Assembly: GCA_963920765.1 (NCBI GenBank)
Contig: OY987242.1
Location: 38,300,764-38,364,763 of the forward strand
Direction of reading: 5' to 3'
Origin: Ulota crispa
Taxonomy: Eukaryota > Streptophyta > Bryopsida > Orthotrichales > Orthotrichaceae
Length of the DNA: 64,000 nt
A program made the translations under genes and the position numbers. Within the stretch, counting starts at the first letter, position 1. Each line of letters starts with the position of its first letter. The notes under the pieces are model-generated. The model had not been told where the DNA came from. It searched no databases and saw only the letters and a list, made by a program, of their open reading frames with translations. Positions 1 to 12,489 of this stretch are shown piece by piece.

Positions 1-3000
1 TTTGTTTATTGGTTCAAAATCTATCTTGTATGCACTAATAATTTGGTCCCTTTTTAGAACTTGAAGTAGTAATTGTGTTCATGACAAATGAATGCTATCC
101 TTTGAAACTTTGATAGTAGGGATTGATATTTTGGTTGGAACATCATATTTACAAAATCAAGACAACCAAATTTCCAAATTATGCTTCACCTTAAACCTGG
201 TACTTGGTTTAAGGTGGTCACCTTAAACTTAGCTAATGCCCAAGATGTTCATAATTCAATGAATATGGCGTTTAAGTTTTCTAAGACATGATTGAAGGGT
301 GTTTGGTGTTCCATATTTGAGGCATTTTTTTTTTCAACTTCCACAAGCAAGTTCAAGAAGATATTAGAGAATGACATGGTCAAAGAGTGCTTGCTATTAT
401 AAATCACCATCATCCTTTATTGCTTCAACTTCCCCCAAAATGTTCTACAAGTTCCAGAGTATAACACTGAGTCAAAACTTCTACTTTGTAATATTGATTA
501 AGCACTAGAATGAATGATTTCATGCTAAGGTGCCCACTAAGCAATCATAGGCATAGACTTTGTTCTTTGTTTTATCTTGAACGCTAAAGAGGCTATGAAA
601 AAACCACCTAGGTGATTTGAGAAGCCAAGATTTTCTCCTAAACCGTAGCATAAAATAATTGCTTTGTCCAAGGGAGTTTGTTTACTACATTATCTGTGAA
701 GTAATGTACCCTACATTTAAAATACTGGATATTGCATTTGTAAGAAATGAAATGAAATTTCAATGTCTAAAACCTCACTACCTCAAGGCAAGATAACCGG
801 TGAAGCGTAGGAACATACTAGAATCCTTGTGTATCTTAAGGAAAATAATGAATGGAGTCCAAGGAACTCTGAATTGCAGATTTAGCATGCGTATGTTTGT
901 CAAGTGTATACAAGTTCAAAGGGTTGAACAAGTTCATTTGGAACTACCAAAGAAGCGCACCCTTATTTGGATCTAGACCTTCTTGGATAATACAGCATTC
1001 CACCAAACATAATTAACACATGAGTTTCCTTAATAGGAAATTTGTAAATTATAAGTGGCCTGCGCTTTAATGTTGATGCATTATTATTCCAAACAAGTAT
1101 AGGCACCCCTTGCTCTAGGAAGACGCAACATTGATTCAAATATAAATATCCTAAACACTTCCCTTATAAGTTTTTTTGTTTTACTATTTATTTGTGTAAT
1201 CCAATTTCAAACTTTATCCTTGTCAGTCAAAGAGTTGTTCACAAATCATTCCCTTGCAAAGAAACAATTTTTATTTCATATCCATAGAGTATGTTACTCA
1301 CGTAGTGAAGAGAACACTTTTATTTTTTCAAGCAATGTTTTTTTCCAACTCAATTTTTTTACCCACATAGTAATTGTCTATGCAAATTATATACAATTTT
1401 TTTCCCCACACGTTTTTTACGCAAGTAGGGTTTCACCTACTCAAGTTTTTATCCACACAAACTTCTATCCGTACAAAAATTTATCCACATAAGCTTTTTT
1501 CCCATGTATATTGTTAAGCATGTAGGTTTTTACCCACGCAAGTTTTTTTGCATAAAGATTTCACTTGTGCATGATGCATTGCCAATTGCATTCTTCCTTG
1601 TATACGCACATCCCACGTAAGTTTTTACCCACGTGGTAAGAAGATTGCAGTAAAAAGATTGCCATATTGGTAAATCATATTTTGTTATATATGTAGATAT
1701 GTTATGAAACTAGAACTAGTAACTCTTGGATACTTTGCTATGAGTGAATTTGCATTTAGTTGCTTTTTCAACATATGGCTAGATGGCTTTTAATATTCTA
1801 TATGTAGAGTCCTCCACCAAATACTTCTTGAAGTCTTTGCAAAAGATCAAAGGTAGACAAAGGTTGGTGTTTTATGTTTGACACGTCCCTCACTAGTTCA
1901 TCTGACATCAATACATTCTAGAAGTTTCTAGAAAAGGTAAATGTGCGGGAAATTCTCCAACTTAGTAGTATAGAAGATTTAAAACCTATTTGTTTGGGAG
2001 TTTAAATTACTAAGTGTAACCAAGTATTCAAAGAATGAGAGCTCTTTTTGGAACATTGACCCATATATTGACATTTTAAGACTCCATATATACTTGGATA
2101 CTCCATATATAACAAATATCCCGTTTTAACTATTTATCTAAATTTTGCCTCACCCAGTGTTTCTTTTCAAGGGATTTGAAAGTATCATCTATTTTTCTTG
2201 CGATTTTTTTTAGTATTAAGTTAGTTAGGGTCAAAATGAGGAAAATTCATAATTTTAAGTGTTTTAACTTGCAAAAACATGACTTTTTAAATACTCTTTA
2301 ATTTAATAAGATTTTTGATGCAATAGAGCTAAAACAGTGTTGCAAAACCACAAATCAAAATCAAAAGGATATTCCTTTGGAAATTTTACTCTTTAAATAA
2401 ATTGGAGTGTATGGCATTTTACAAATGCAAAACCATGTGCAAAATTACAGAATTATTTATTTTCAAAATAATGACACAAATGGGATGTTAGAAAATATGT
2501 TGTGTTGCTATTTTTCTAGTTGTAGACATTTGTGTTGAGGTTGATTTTGGGATTGGCGTGTTTTTAGCACTAAAGCATTACTCTTTTACAAGTGATACCT
2601 CAAATCTCAAAAGTAAGTGAATATGTAAAAGGGTGATATTGGTGCATAGAGCACTTAAAGAATAAGCTTATTGACTTTTTGTTCATTACAAGGATTCAAG
2701 CATTGTATTCTTTAACATCATTAACTTTACAAACATTGTTTGTATGTTCAATTATGTCTTATTTAATGTTCTCCAATGGGCCATTAATTGTGGGAGCTTA
2801 GTGGTTCCCTTTGGGCAATGACACAATCAAAGTACCACAAAAGGATTGCTTAGTTGTGATTTGGTCTTACCTATGATACTTCTCTTATGTATTAAGCCCT
2901 AATGGGTAGTGTTGTAATGCTGACATTTTGAAAATGACATATTTATACTTGTAGATTAGTAGGAAACAAAAACAATTTTAAAAATGAAGAGTGTTCTCAT

Positions 3001-6000
3001 GTCCAAATGAGAGCTTTTGTGTGAAATTTTGGAATTTAGTCATTTCATCAAAACGGAGTAAAGGAATCATCTAGACTACAATTTTTTTGATAAGATTAAG
3101 GAAAATGGGATTATAGTTGTGCAAACTTCTATAGTACATAAACTTTAATTGTATTAGCCCATAAATTATTAAAATTAGTTATTGTGAATTCTTTAAACAA
3201 AAATTTCATGAAGGATTTTCCACGCTCAATAAGGAAAATCAAGGAATTGCAATTTTACTTTTTGAGTGGAAAGAACATGGATTGCACACATACTTGTTTC
3301 TAGATGCATGCATGGTCAAAATTACCAAAAAGTTAATAGTTAATATAGTGAAGACATTACAAATTACAAGTCCACAAAAGTCCAATTGGGACATTGGGGT
3401 TCTAATTACATGTATGGTGTGGAAAGGACTCAAGAAGTCATGATTATGGAGGGAATAGTTTCCAAATGAATGCCATAACATAAGGAGAGCTTAAGAAAAA
3501 CACATCGTCACTTGCATATTCAGATTTTGCTTAAATATAAGAAATCTAGACTCACTAGTGTAGATGGTGCAAAAGTCCTTTCTGGAGGTCCATGGGGTTC
3601 AATTTGGGGTACTTTGATTGTGCCATCCCCCCTTTCAATGCTAAAAAGAGGCAATTCTATACTAGCTTGGGAGGTGTGTGTAGTTGTTAAGTTGCTCCAA
3701 CAAATGAGTTTTAGAGTCAATCCATCCAAATTCTTTTACCATAGAAATGTTGGTTGCTATTGCACATTAGAAAATCAAGCTCTTCATTCACATGGAATTG
3801 CTACTTGTTACCATGAATTATTGTAAATCTCTTAACTTGCTAGTAGAGGTCCATATTTAACTCTTTTCAACTATAATATGTTATTGAAGCAAACAAAACT
3901 TGTTCACATGACTTCCATGTTTGTTTTAGGATTGGTCACGGGATTGATTGATAGACGATAAAGGGATTTTCTTGTTTTCAAAGTTTATCAATTATTGTCA
4001 CATAGTAAGCTAAATCTACTTTTGCTTATGATACCATATATATGTTAGAATACATGTACATGCTTGAAAATTTCATGGTGACCAAGGCTACTAGAAACTA
4101 ATTGTACAAAATGAGCAAACAATGTTCTTGAAGCTCTTTGAAGCTCTAAAATTCAAGCATTTCATGGCCAATATGTGGAAAGCACAAGGGTTAGCCAACT
4201 TAGTATCCAAGTCTACAATGAATATTTGATAAAATTTACATTTTGTTTCTTAAAACTCTATTTCATTTGATGGCTTTGAGCTTCTTATGTACATTGAAAA
4301 TGATTGACATGCCAAAGATTGCAAGTTGATGCAAAAGAAGCAATTCGGCAAGAGGATTTGAGAATGACCAAATATCATCAATAATGAGTTCTCTTTGCTT
4401 GTGCATACTAGCTAATCACTACTAATGTTTTTTACTCAAACTTTGTGAGCAAATCATTGACATTGCAATGTTTGCTATCTCTTTTTGGTAATGTTTTTTT
4501 TAATTCCATCATTAATGATATTAGTTTCTTATTATTCCCTTCACAATCTCAAAGCTAGATTCTATACAAAGATCAAGTGAATATATAAAGTCAAATGAAA
4601 AAATTGGAACTAGTCATTTTTTAACTATATATATGTTTTTTCATACCTTTAATACCAAAATACATGTAGGAAGTGGCTTCATAAAAACCAAGCATTTTTG
4701 TGCTTCAGAACTCCATAAATGAAGCGGGAACCAAATGTTGGGAACCAATGTATTCTTCAAAAGCATCCATCAAATATCAATAAAGAAAGCTATTGCCCAA
4801 TTTGTTTTTGTCTAAATAAGGGGTTGCCATACACCAAGAGCCAAGGCAAATTTGGAGCTTTTGCTATCTACATTGGTCACTCATTGGTTAATCATCTAAA
4901 AATGACCCCAAAATACTAGTAGTCAATGCCAAATCTGTACAATATATTTTTATGTTAAAAATACAAAATTTGGACATGACCTCAACTTTAGAAATAGAGT
5001 CAATAAAAAATGGAAGGCCAACTCATGATCTAAAGGCCATTGTCTACTTTTATTAAAGTATGTGGTATATGATTGTCAATAAAATAGGATGAAAAATGAA
5101 AATCTCAATGCTCTACTTGGTCTCTTGATTCATCCATTTTCTTTTAAAATTTTGAGGATTGTGCTAGTGGCCTTGACTTTTTGGCCTTGAAGCCTTAAGA
5201 TATTAGAGAATTGACACCTATTATATCCTTTTGATTATAAGTTAGTAACCTCATTTAGAAGCTAAATGATTGGGGTTCAAATGGTAATTCCCTATTAATT
5301 GCACAAGTTCTATTAGAGAGGGGGAAGGAGAGGAAATGGCACTTAAAGGAAGGATGAAATTGTATGGAATCTCTTTTTTCTAAAATTTCTTTTACAAGTT
5401 TGAAACTCTTTATTTTAAAGTACTGAATGTCAGCGTTGGATGTCTCTTGGTCCCCAAATTTTGAAATTCAAGGGGAGTAGGAGATGAACAGGTACAAAAA
5501 GGGCCATTTGGCTATGTTATTTGAAATGACTCCAAGTTTTCTTGGGCTCAACTCTTGATGTAAAAGCAACCTTGTAAGGGCAAATCTCATGCTAATTTGA
5601 AATCAATCATGGTGATTGGCATTGTCTAATGTTGAAAACTCAAATTACTAAAATTCTTATACTGACTTGCAAGAAAATTGTTAAAATTCCATTTTCAATT
5701 CCCAATTCATACGTGGCTTTGTAACTTCTTGATTGTTTTCTGAACTTCCCAATTTCAATACAACATGAAAGTTTCCCTAAGGCCCTCTTTACAGTGGAGG
5801 GAAAAAGCCATCAAGAGCAAAAAATGAACCAATAATAATTACCAAACCTGAGAAGACCAAGCAATGTCATTTTATACTAGAAATTTCCTTATAAAGAATA
5901 AGAATAAGAAAAAACAAAACTAAGGTGAATAATACTTTTGTCTTTTGTGGTAATGAAATTGCATAAATGTTTGGGTCCTTAGATTCAAGTCATGCCCATC

Positions 6001-6264
6001 AAAAGATACAAAAATGATTAAAATTCCAAAGACCATTCAACCAAAATCCTTACAAAGCATCAAAAAAAAATTTAATACTTTTTTTGGAAACATAATAAAA
6101 AAATAAAATACAATTTTGTGGTTTCTTCTCACTTTACATTAAAATCAAAAGGTCATTACTTCCCAAAATACAACCTTTCAAGAACAAGTCATGGCTCATG
6201 AGAGATTTTTTCACAACTCTTCACCTATAGGATAAAGAGACCCTAAGTTCTACAAAATAACTTA
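1..6264. other. AT-rich intergenic DNA, no gene recognised
   Basis: No reading frame here resembles a known protein. The short open frames (the longest about 100 codons, near 3512-3826) have the low-complexity composition expected by chance. The only structure I see is a degenerate T-rich repeat near 1336-1640. Decayed transposon sequence is likely but no domain could be named. Confidence 0.6.
1336..1640. repeat. degenerate short tandem repeat
   Basis: Variants of AAGTTTTTATCCACACA and AAGTTTTTACCCACG recur about every 16-24 bases on the + strand, for example near 1440-1500 and 1520-1640. The copies are too diverged for a fixed period. This may be an old minisatellite. Confidence 0.4.
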
Positions 6265-6692
6265 CACCAAATAGTGCATTTAGGTTGCCCCACACTAATG
6301 GTTGACCATGATTGGATTTCACATGATTTACAACTTGAAATTTGTTAATTTATTTTTTGGCAGCTTTCACTCAAAGAAAACATGCTATAAGCAATTGCTT
6401 AATTAAGTCACAACAACTGCACAAACAATTGTTCAACAACTACTCAACATTTGCAAGACTACAAAATGAGCCCATTTTGTAATCTTGTAGTTGTTGAGCA
6501 TTGTTTGTGCAGTTGTTGTGACTTAGGTCAAGCAATTGTTTATGACATGATTTTTCTTCTAGTGTTTGTAGTAGTTGCAAGGCCCTTTAAATTTTGTTTT
6601 CTTGTAGTAATTAGTGATGAAATTTTTTTACAATACGAAAAGTGTAAGATATGAGAATTAGTGTGGGGGCAACCTAAATGCACTGTTTGATG
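6265..6692. mobile_element. TA-flanked fold-back element, copy A
   Basis: A 428-bp near-complete palindrome centred near 6470. The left end CACCAAATAGTGCATTTAGG is matched in reverse by the right end (CCTAAATGCAC...TTTGATG). Arms near 6389-6465 and 6472-6545 pair again through the AACAACTGCACAAACAATTG segment. Both outer ends abut TA (6263-6264 and 6693-6694), as expected of a TA target duplication. A related copy lies at 47107-48475. There is no transposase, so it is non-autonomous; mariner-like ancestry is inferred only from the TA target. Confidence 0.7.
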
Positions 6693-7468
6693 TAATAGCC
6701 ATGATGGGTACAAAAGTCCGAGAGCCAATCTGTGAATACTGCTCCTGATTGGACAGTGGCCAATTTCATTGACTCCAAATAGAATTCCTTCCAGGGAGAG
6801 CTGTCCTGCAGCTGGCTAGGCAAGTTTTGATCGAGAAAACGGACCTTTGCGTCGTCGGCTTTAGGGCCACGCACATGCGGCTGTTGTGAACAGCCGGTTG
6901 CTGCAGCCAGCTTGCATGATAATCCACGTGGCCAGGTGCTATTTAATTGCTACTTTCAACAATTCTCAGTTCAAATCCGGGTGAGGGCTTCGGCAGGCTG
7001 CGCAGCCGCGGTGCCGGCGGTGGAATTCGAGAGGCGGTAGAGTTGCAGCCGTTGCAGCCGTTTCCTGCAGCCGTTTCCCGCAGCGAGAATACGAAAACAC
7101 TATTCACGCTCATCCCGCAGTGTGCGGTACCGCGGCTGCAGCCGGCGGTGACAGCCGCATGTGCGTGGCCCTTTTGCCGCTGCCGCTGCCGCTGTGCCGG
7201 GAAATTCAAGAGCGGGTGCGGCGTCGTCGTGGGTTTGGCGTGGTCGCCGTCGCCCGCCGTGCAGCGTGGCTGAGGAAGCGCCATTCTTCTACGCCAACTG
7301 AATCCCCGCCCTCGCGTGCCTGGCTGGCTGCGCCAGATCGCAGCGTCTGTTCCCTTCCCTCAAGGGACAGGTCGCTTCGCTTCGCTCTTGGTGCTGCTCT
7401 GTTGCAGCTTTCTGGTGGTCTCCGAGGTTTTGCTCTTCTAGGGTTTGGTCTCACTGGGCGACGAGGCC
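6693..7468 (+). promoter_or_regulatory. promoter and 5' leader region of NAA50
   Basis: Composition changes sharply from AT-rich to GC-rich at about 6880 and stays so up to the NAA50 start. The stretch 7040-7200 has repeated GCAGCCGTT/GCAGCCG units. The open frames here on both strands are by-products of high GC. The transcription start is not identifiable and no clear TATA box was assigned. Confidence 0.4.
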
Positions 7469-9047
7469 ATGGGTCGGCCGCAGGAAGCCTTGATCTCCTT
7501 CGACTCTGTGCGCGACAAGAATGTCATGCAGTTGCGTAAGCTTAATACTGCCATTTTCCCTGTCACTTATCAGGACAAGTTTTACACCGATGCGCTCAAC
7601 TCCGGCGATTTCACCAAGCTCGGTACCATCTCCGCCACTATTTTTCCTTCTCTCTATCTACGCACGCGTTCGTGTTTAGGGTTTAGAGAGTCGGTTTTCT
7701 ATCATATATAGTCTGTCGAATCGTGCCTGCATCCATTGTTGACTTTCTCTCGTGACGTGATTCTAGTCGACGACCGGCTATTGAATTTCTTGTTCGCTAA
7801 TTGAAGAGGATTTCAAAAACATGCATTATGTGGATAACTCATGCAATGGTTTCTGAGGGTTCAAGAGGTTTATTCTTCGATTACCTAAACCTGACACTTG
7901 ATCAGATGTTTGATTAGATTTTAAGGTGGTTTACGTCCTCTTTGTCAGTATGTATCCTATGTCTGAAGTTTTCTGAGTGCCGATTATAGAGCCAGTGGTA
8001 ATCGCAAATGTTCCTACCTATGCTTCGATTCAGCTTCTTCACAAAGCTGGCTGGATTCAGTTTCAGCTTTTCTTGGCAGTGAGTTTCTTAATTATTTCGT
8101 TGTAAATTTCGTGATTTCTGAACTGCGATGGCTCTTGAGCTTTTGCAGCGTATTACAATGACATATGCGTCGGATCAATCGCCTGTCGCTTGGAGAAGAA
8201 AGATGGTGGCAACTTGCGGCTCTACATAATGACTCTGGGAGTTCTTGCTCCTTACCGCAGATTAGGTATTGGTAAGTTTGTCATGATCTGTATATGCACT
8301 TATTCATTTTGTTAATGTTTTGTTGCGTTTTTGTTTTTTTCAAATCTACAGTTAATGTGGGGATGGAGGGTTTTCGAGCTTCGCTCGTATGACGAAGCCC
8401 TACTAGGGGCGTAGCCAGAGAGCGGAAGAAAAAAATTGGCTGCGCCCTGGCCGCTTTCACCCTCCACCCGGAAGCACGGAAACAAAACCTACGGCCTGAA
8501 ATTTTTTTTCTAGTTTCATTTTTTCTCTATTGTTACGGATCATTAAAGCACAGTATTTATTTTTACCTCGAGAGCACCTTTGGTAAGGTTTTCCTCGTTA
8601 ATTCTGGACTAAAGCGTCGGTATCATTCGATTTACGATATTGTAGCAATAATGCTATCACATATTTAAGGAGTGTTTGTGTTTACATTGTTTTAAAGGCG
8701 TTATGGAGTGAACGCCCTTTGATCGTCTCGTCTACTCCAGCTCCAGGACCTTTGAATAACAGCAAGCTCTACGATAGTTCCTCCTGCTCATGAAAGCTCT
8801 GACGCTGTATTGCGCAGGTTCGAAGCTGCTTCAAAATGCATTGAATCTTTGCAAGGAAGATCCCAGCATTGTAGAAGTTTATCTGCATGTCCAGATTAAC
8901 AACGACGAGGCCATAGAATTTTACCGGCAATTTGGTTTTGAGGTTACGGATACCTTGAGAAACTATTACAAACGCATTGAACCGCCTCACTGCCATGTCT
9001 TATCCAAAAACTTAGTACCTGGTGGTAATTCCAATGGGGACTCGTGA
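7469..9047 (+). CDS. NAA50: N-alpha-acetyltransferase NAA50 (NatE catalytic subunit)
   Basis: A GNAT-fold enzyme that transfers acetyl from acetyl-CoA to protein N-termini beginning with Met; it normally works at the ribosome beside NatA. Three exons with GT-AG borders join in frame: 7469-7622, 8149-8271 and 8818-9047, giving 168 aa. Substrate-pocket motif FPVTYQDKFY is at 30-39, LYIMTLGVLAPYRRLGIG at 76-93 carries the RxxGxG acetyl-CoA loop, and YLHVQ is at 114-118. Tyr77 and His116 align with catalytic Tyr73 and His112 of human NAA50, and NYYKRIEP precedes the C-terminus. The ATG at 7469 was chosen because the protein then has the family's length and no in-frame ATG lies upstream. The gene looks intact and stands alone, with no adjacent partner subunit. 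Confidence 0.95.
8361..8469. repeat. GC-rich inverted-repeat insert in NAA50 intron 2
   Basis: A GC-rich block in an otherwise T-rich intron. GGATGGAGGG at its left end pairs with CCCTCCACCC at its right end, and an inner GCTTCGCTCG...CGAAGC hairpin lies near 8378-8400. It could be a tiny miniature transposon or a structured intron element. No second copy was seen in the window. Confidence 0.4.
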
Positions 9048-9872
9048 TACGGCATAGCTTAGCATTACAATTTTGTTCTTTCTCATTCTTTTAAATTGTG
9101 GTTTCTCTAGACAAGTAGCTCGGCGAGTTGTGGATTGCCCAAGGCCTTCCTCATGGTTTCATGCAGACTGACCGATGTAGACATCGTTCTTGATATGCAA
9201 GAAACTAAGCAGCATTTCGGAGTAGTGTAAACTTGCTTATCATGAGCTTTTGTTTTGTAATTATTATAGTTGTTTTTCTCTTCACAAATCTGCCTTAGTA
9301 TCATGGCATGCTATCCCTCACTAGCTTTCTATAGGACAAAGAAATTGTTTGGAAGAGCTGATAGTTTGCATGGATCTTAAACTTCTGTGACAATTAACTT
9401 GTCGCTCACGGACGACAAGGCCTATTGAAATGGCAAAATTCTGGATCTTTCTCAAGAAAGTGAAGCTGCCACTCTGGACGTACCCATGCTAGGACACACT
9501 TCGGATTAGAAAAGTGGTCGATCACTCTGCTATTGAGTTGTATTCAACTAAGCTTCTTTGAGATATTTTATGCTAAATTTTGATGAATTGGATATTTTAA
9601 CAAAGTCGGGCAAAAAACTCTATTCGTCATTCAAACCCTCCTTGTATAGTTAAGTTGTCACCAAATTTAAAATTAGTTACTTATTTTAAAAATCAAGAAA
9701 GGGAGGCAAAAGGAATTAAATCTCGAGGAGTAGGCTATTGCTCTTCCATGACTACAATGCATGCTGGATGCAATTTAGCACTTGTGGATATTCCATGCTT
9801 AATACTTTTTGGCTTTGGATAAGTATTTAAAACTTGTAATTACCTTAACTCATGTAGATTGTAGATTGACAA
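9048..9872. other. NAA50 3' flank and intergenic DNA
   Basis: Contains the NAA50 3' untranslated region, whose end was not fixed, followed by AT-rich sequence with no recognisable gene. Confidence 0.5.
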
Positions 9873-10276
9873 TAAGGTAGAAGCACCCAAAAGTGACACT
9901 AGTCGTTTAGTGACATTTATAAATAAACTTGAAGCTAAGCTCTCCTACACCCAAACAAGACACGTAGGCACCCAAATCAAACTTGCAAGTGAACATAAGG
10001 GAATAGTAATTGTGTAGGTGGTGGTTTATGATTGCGTGTGACATGGGACATGATCTTTTTGTTGTTGCTTTTTCGTGGGTCTAGTGTTCACAATAGGTCA
10101 ATCTAGGGAGTACCTTCAACAGTTTGTAATTTGTTCATAGAACCTTAGAAAATTCCAAAAACAATTTTGCTTGCATCTCTACCCATTTCCTAACAAGCAC
10201 ATGCTATTACATTCTCAAAAGACCCTCCAAATTACCACATCTGAGGTTAGTGTCACTTTTGGGTTCTTCTACCTTA
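9873..10276. mobile_element. TIR element with 9-bp target duplication (Mutator-like MITE)
   Basis: Terminal inverted repeats of about 30 bp: TAAGGTAGAAGCACCCAAAA at the left is matched in reverse at the right end (TTTTGGGTTCTTCTACCTTA). The 9 bases outside each end, GATTGACAA (9864-9872) and GATTGATGA (10277-10285), agree at 7 of 9, which fits a decayed 9-bp duplication typical of Mutator elements. The 404 bp encode nothing. Confidence 0.6.
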
Positions 10277-10285
10277 GATTGATGA

Positions 10286-12189
10286 TAGTTTAGAGGTGGA
10301 CTTGTGATATCCTTAGAAACCTTCTAATCTTGTAATGATTTATTTTTTCAATTTCTTCTTATTACCTCTTCTCCTTGTTTGGTTCACCTCAGATGTTAAC
10401 AATTTTCTAAACCTTATTCTTACCTTTCAAAATATGTAGTTAGTCTTAAATTTGGTAGGGAATTCAAACATGTGGAGAACGAACTAATTGAATAGTTGTG
10501 TCCTTTGACTCTAATAAGACAATAAGATAGAAAAATGGATGAAATTTTCAAATTGCTCTCAATAAACCACAAGGCTTGCTACTATTTAGAATGAAGTTAT
10601 AAATAATAGCTGTTGTTTTATGTATGAACTCATTTACAAGGATGCTTTTGTATACAATTTTCTTTACTTGCATAATTTTGAGGATGATTGTCATTCGACC
10701 TAAGAAAAAATCCAAAAACTCCTTCATTGAATCTACTATTGCAATTGAAATCAAAATAATTTTCATCAAGTTTTGATTTTTATTGGTTTCTAAGTGTCAA
10801 GTTTTCACTAATTTGTGGTTTCTAATCATTTTTTCTTTCTTACTCATATGCCATGTTTAACTCAACTTGAATAATTTAAAGTCTATAAATAATGATATCA
10901 TTTCTTTTTTTGGAGATATATGTAATACACTAGTAGATTTCTTGGTGTTTTGCTTATATGCAAAGAGATGTTTTGATGTTTTGCTTAAGTATTGGGAGAT
11001 CTTACATGAATTAGCAAAAAATTAGGAGAAAATTTGATGTATGGCCTAAACATTGGGAGATCCCAAATATTTTACATGGTCTAAAATGATGAAAAGTCCA
11101 AAATTTCACTAATATAGTCAAACCTCTCTTATTGCATGGGAACAGTGGGGAGTTTTTTTTTAGTAGTATGCACACAAAGAGTTCAAGCACATTTTTTATT
11201 GGATATATTGTACTTTGGTGGTCCCACTCTAACAAAAATAACTCCATCCACGATTATTGAACCCCACTTTATGTACATGAAGAGTATGCAATTTAAGAAC
11301 TCCAAGTAGTTATGCAAATAGGGAATATGCAATAAGAGAGACTTGACTGTAGTTTAGATTGAGATAAATATGGCATTGATTTTTTTTCAATCATTTTTCC
11401 AAGAAGTTAATTTTTTAGGTCAAACAATTTTTTTATTTTTAAGGTGGTTTTTTATACACCAAATCTTGTAAGGATTCTTTCTTGAAATCCACATTATTGT
11501 AGAATTTGAAGATTTTTAGGTACAAAAAAGTTAACACTGTTTGCAGACATTGAGTTATACTTTAAGATGTGATGTAAGTTAAAATATGTCATCTTTTATT
11601 TGGCCCAATCTTAGATTTGTTTCTAAAATGCATTTGAATATCATTCAAATTGTATTTCTTGGGAATGACAACAAAGCCAAATTGCGTGTTACTATGTTGT
11701 TGTTTAAGAAAAAGCCAGTTTGGATTACACTTCAGATGCAGCTTTTAAAAGACAGAAAAGAAATAATCTTTAGAAGGAAGAGTTTTATGCATTTTTGAAT
11801 AACTGAGAAACGAAAAAAAAACGTTACTAAACTTCTTAAAAAATGGAAAGTTTTAACAATATATCAAATTGGTCACCATAGTGGAATATTATGTTTACAA
11901 CATAAAGTTTGATGAAGTGACTCATAAGTATGTTGTGGTTGTGATAATTCATATGTAAAACTCACATTTGATATTAATATCTTAAATTTAAAATAAGAGT
12001 AGCTATAAAAAAAACATAAATAAAAACTAGAACAGGCAAGCTATTCTCGAAGCTATTTTATTGGTCTATCGCAAAATAAGATGAATGCTTTTTAAGGATG
12101 AAGATGGAAAATGAACTTGAAATAAATTTTTAAACAAGTTCTTATTGTTTAAGCAATTGCCGCATTTCATATGAAAATCCTAAAAAAAT
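10286..12189. other. AT-rich intergenic DNA, no gene recognised
   Basis: No protein similarity, RNA gene or clear repeat structure was recognised. Open frames here are short and AT-driven. Confidence 0.5.
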
Positions 12190-12370
12190 AAAGAACTGCT
12201 AAAACCACACCCAAAATTGCTAATGCGACACCTTGTGAGCATGTAATTTGAGAATTTAACCCCTAAAGGACCAAGGGTGTTTTTTGAGAAAAAATCTTTA
12301 AAATTGCCAACTTTTTGAGCGTTGCCTAAAACCGAAACTCAAAATTTTCCCTAAAATTTAACCATACAAT

Positions 12371-12480
12371 CACTACGGGAAGGAAAGTTACCAAATGTAT
12401 AGAATTGACAAAAATGTGTCAACGCAGCTGTCAATTTGGAGGCGCTGATTTGGTTCATTATTTGACAAATTATTGTCAAC
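12371..12480. repeat. CACTA1 left terminus with TTGACA-motif array
   Basis: Within 110 bp of the end, TTGACA or its complement TGTCAA occurs five times: 12405, 12417, 12429, 12462 and 12474. In En/Spm the transposon-encoded TnpA protein binds such short subterminal repeats. These are the likely equivalent sites here, by analogy. Confidence 0.65.
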
Positions 12481-12489
12481 TTTTTGTTG

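Noticed and set aside
3512-3826. 104-codon open frame
   Set aside because: No recognisable family and no supporting promoter, splice or repeat context; chance length is plausible in this DNA.
7120-7539. 139-codon open frame overlapping NAA50 exon 1 in another frame
   Set aside because: Arg/Ala/Leu-rich by-product of the GC-rich leader; the overlapping frame encodes conserved NAA50.
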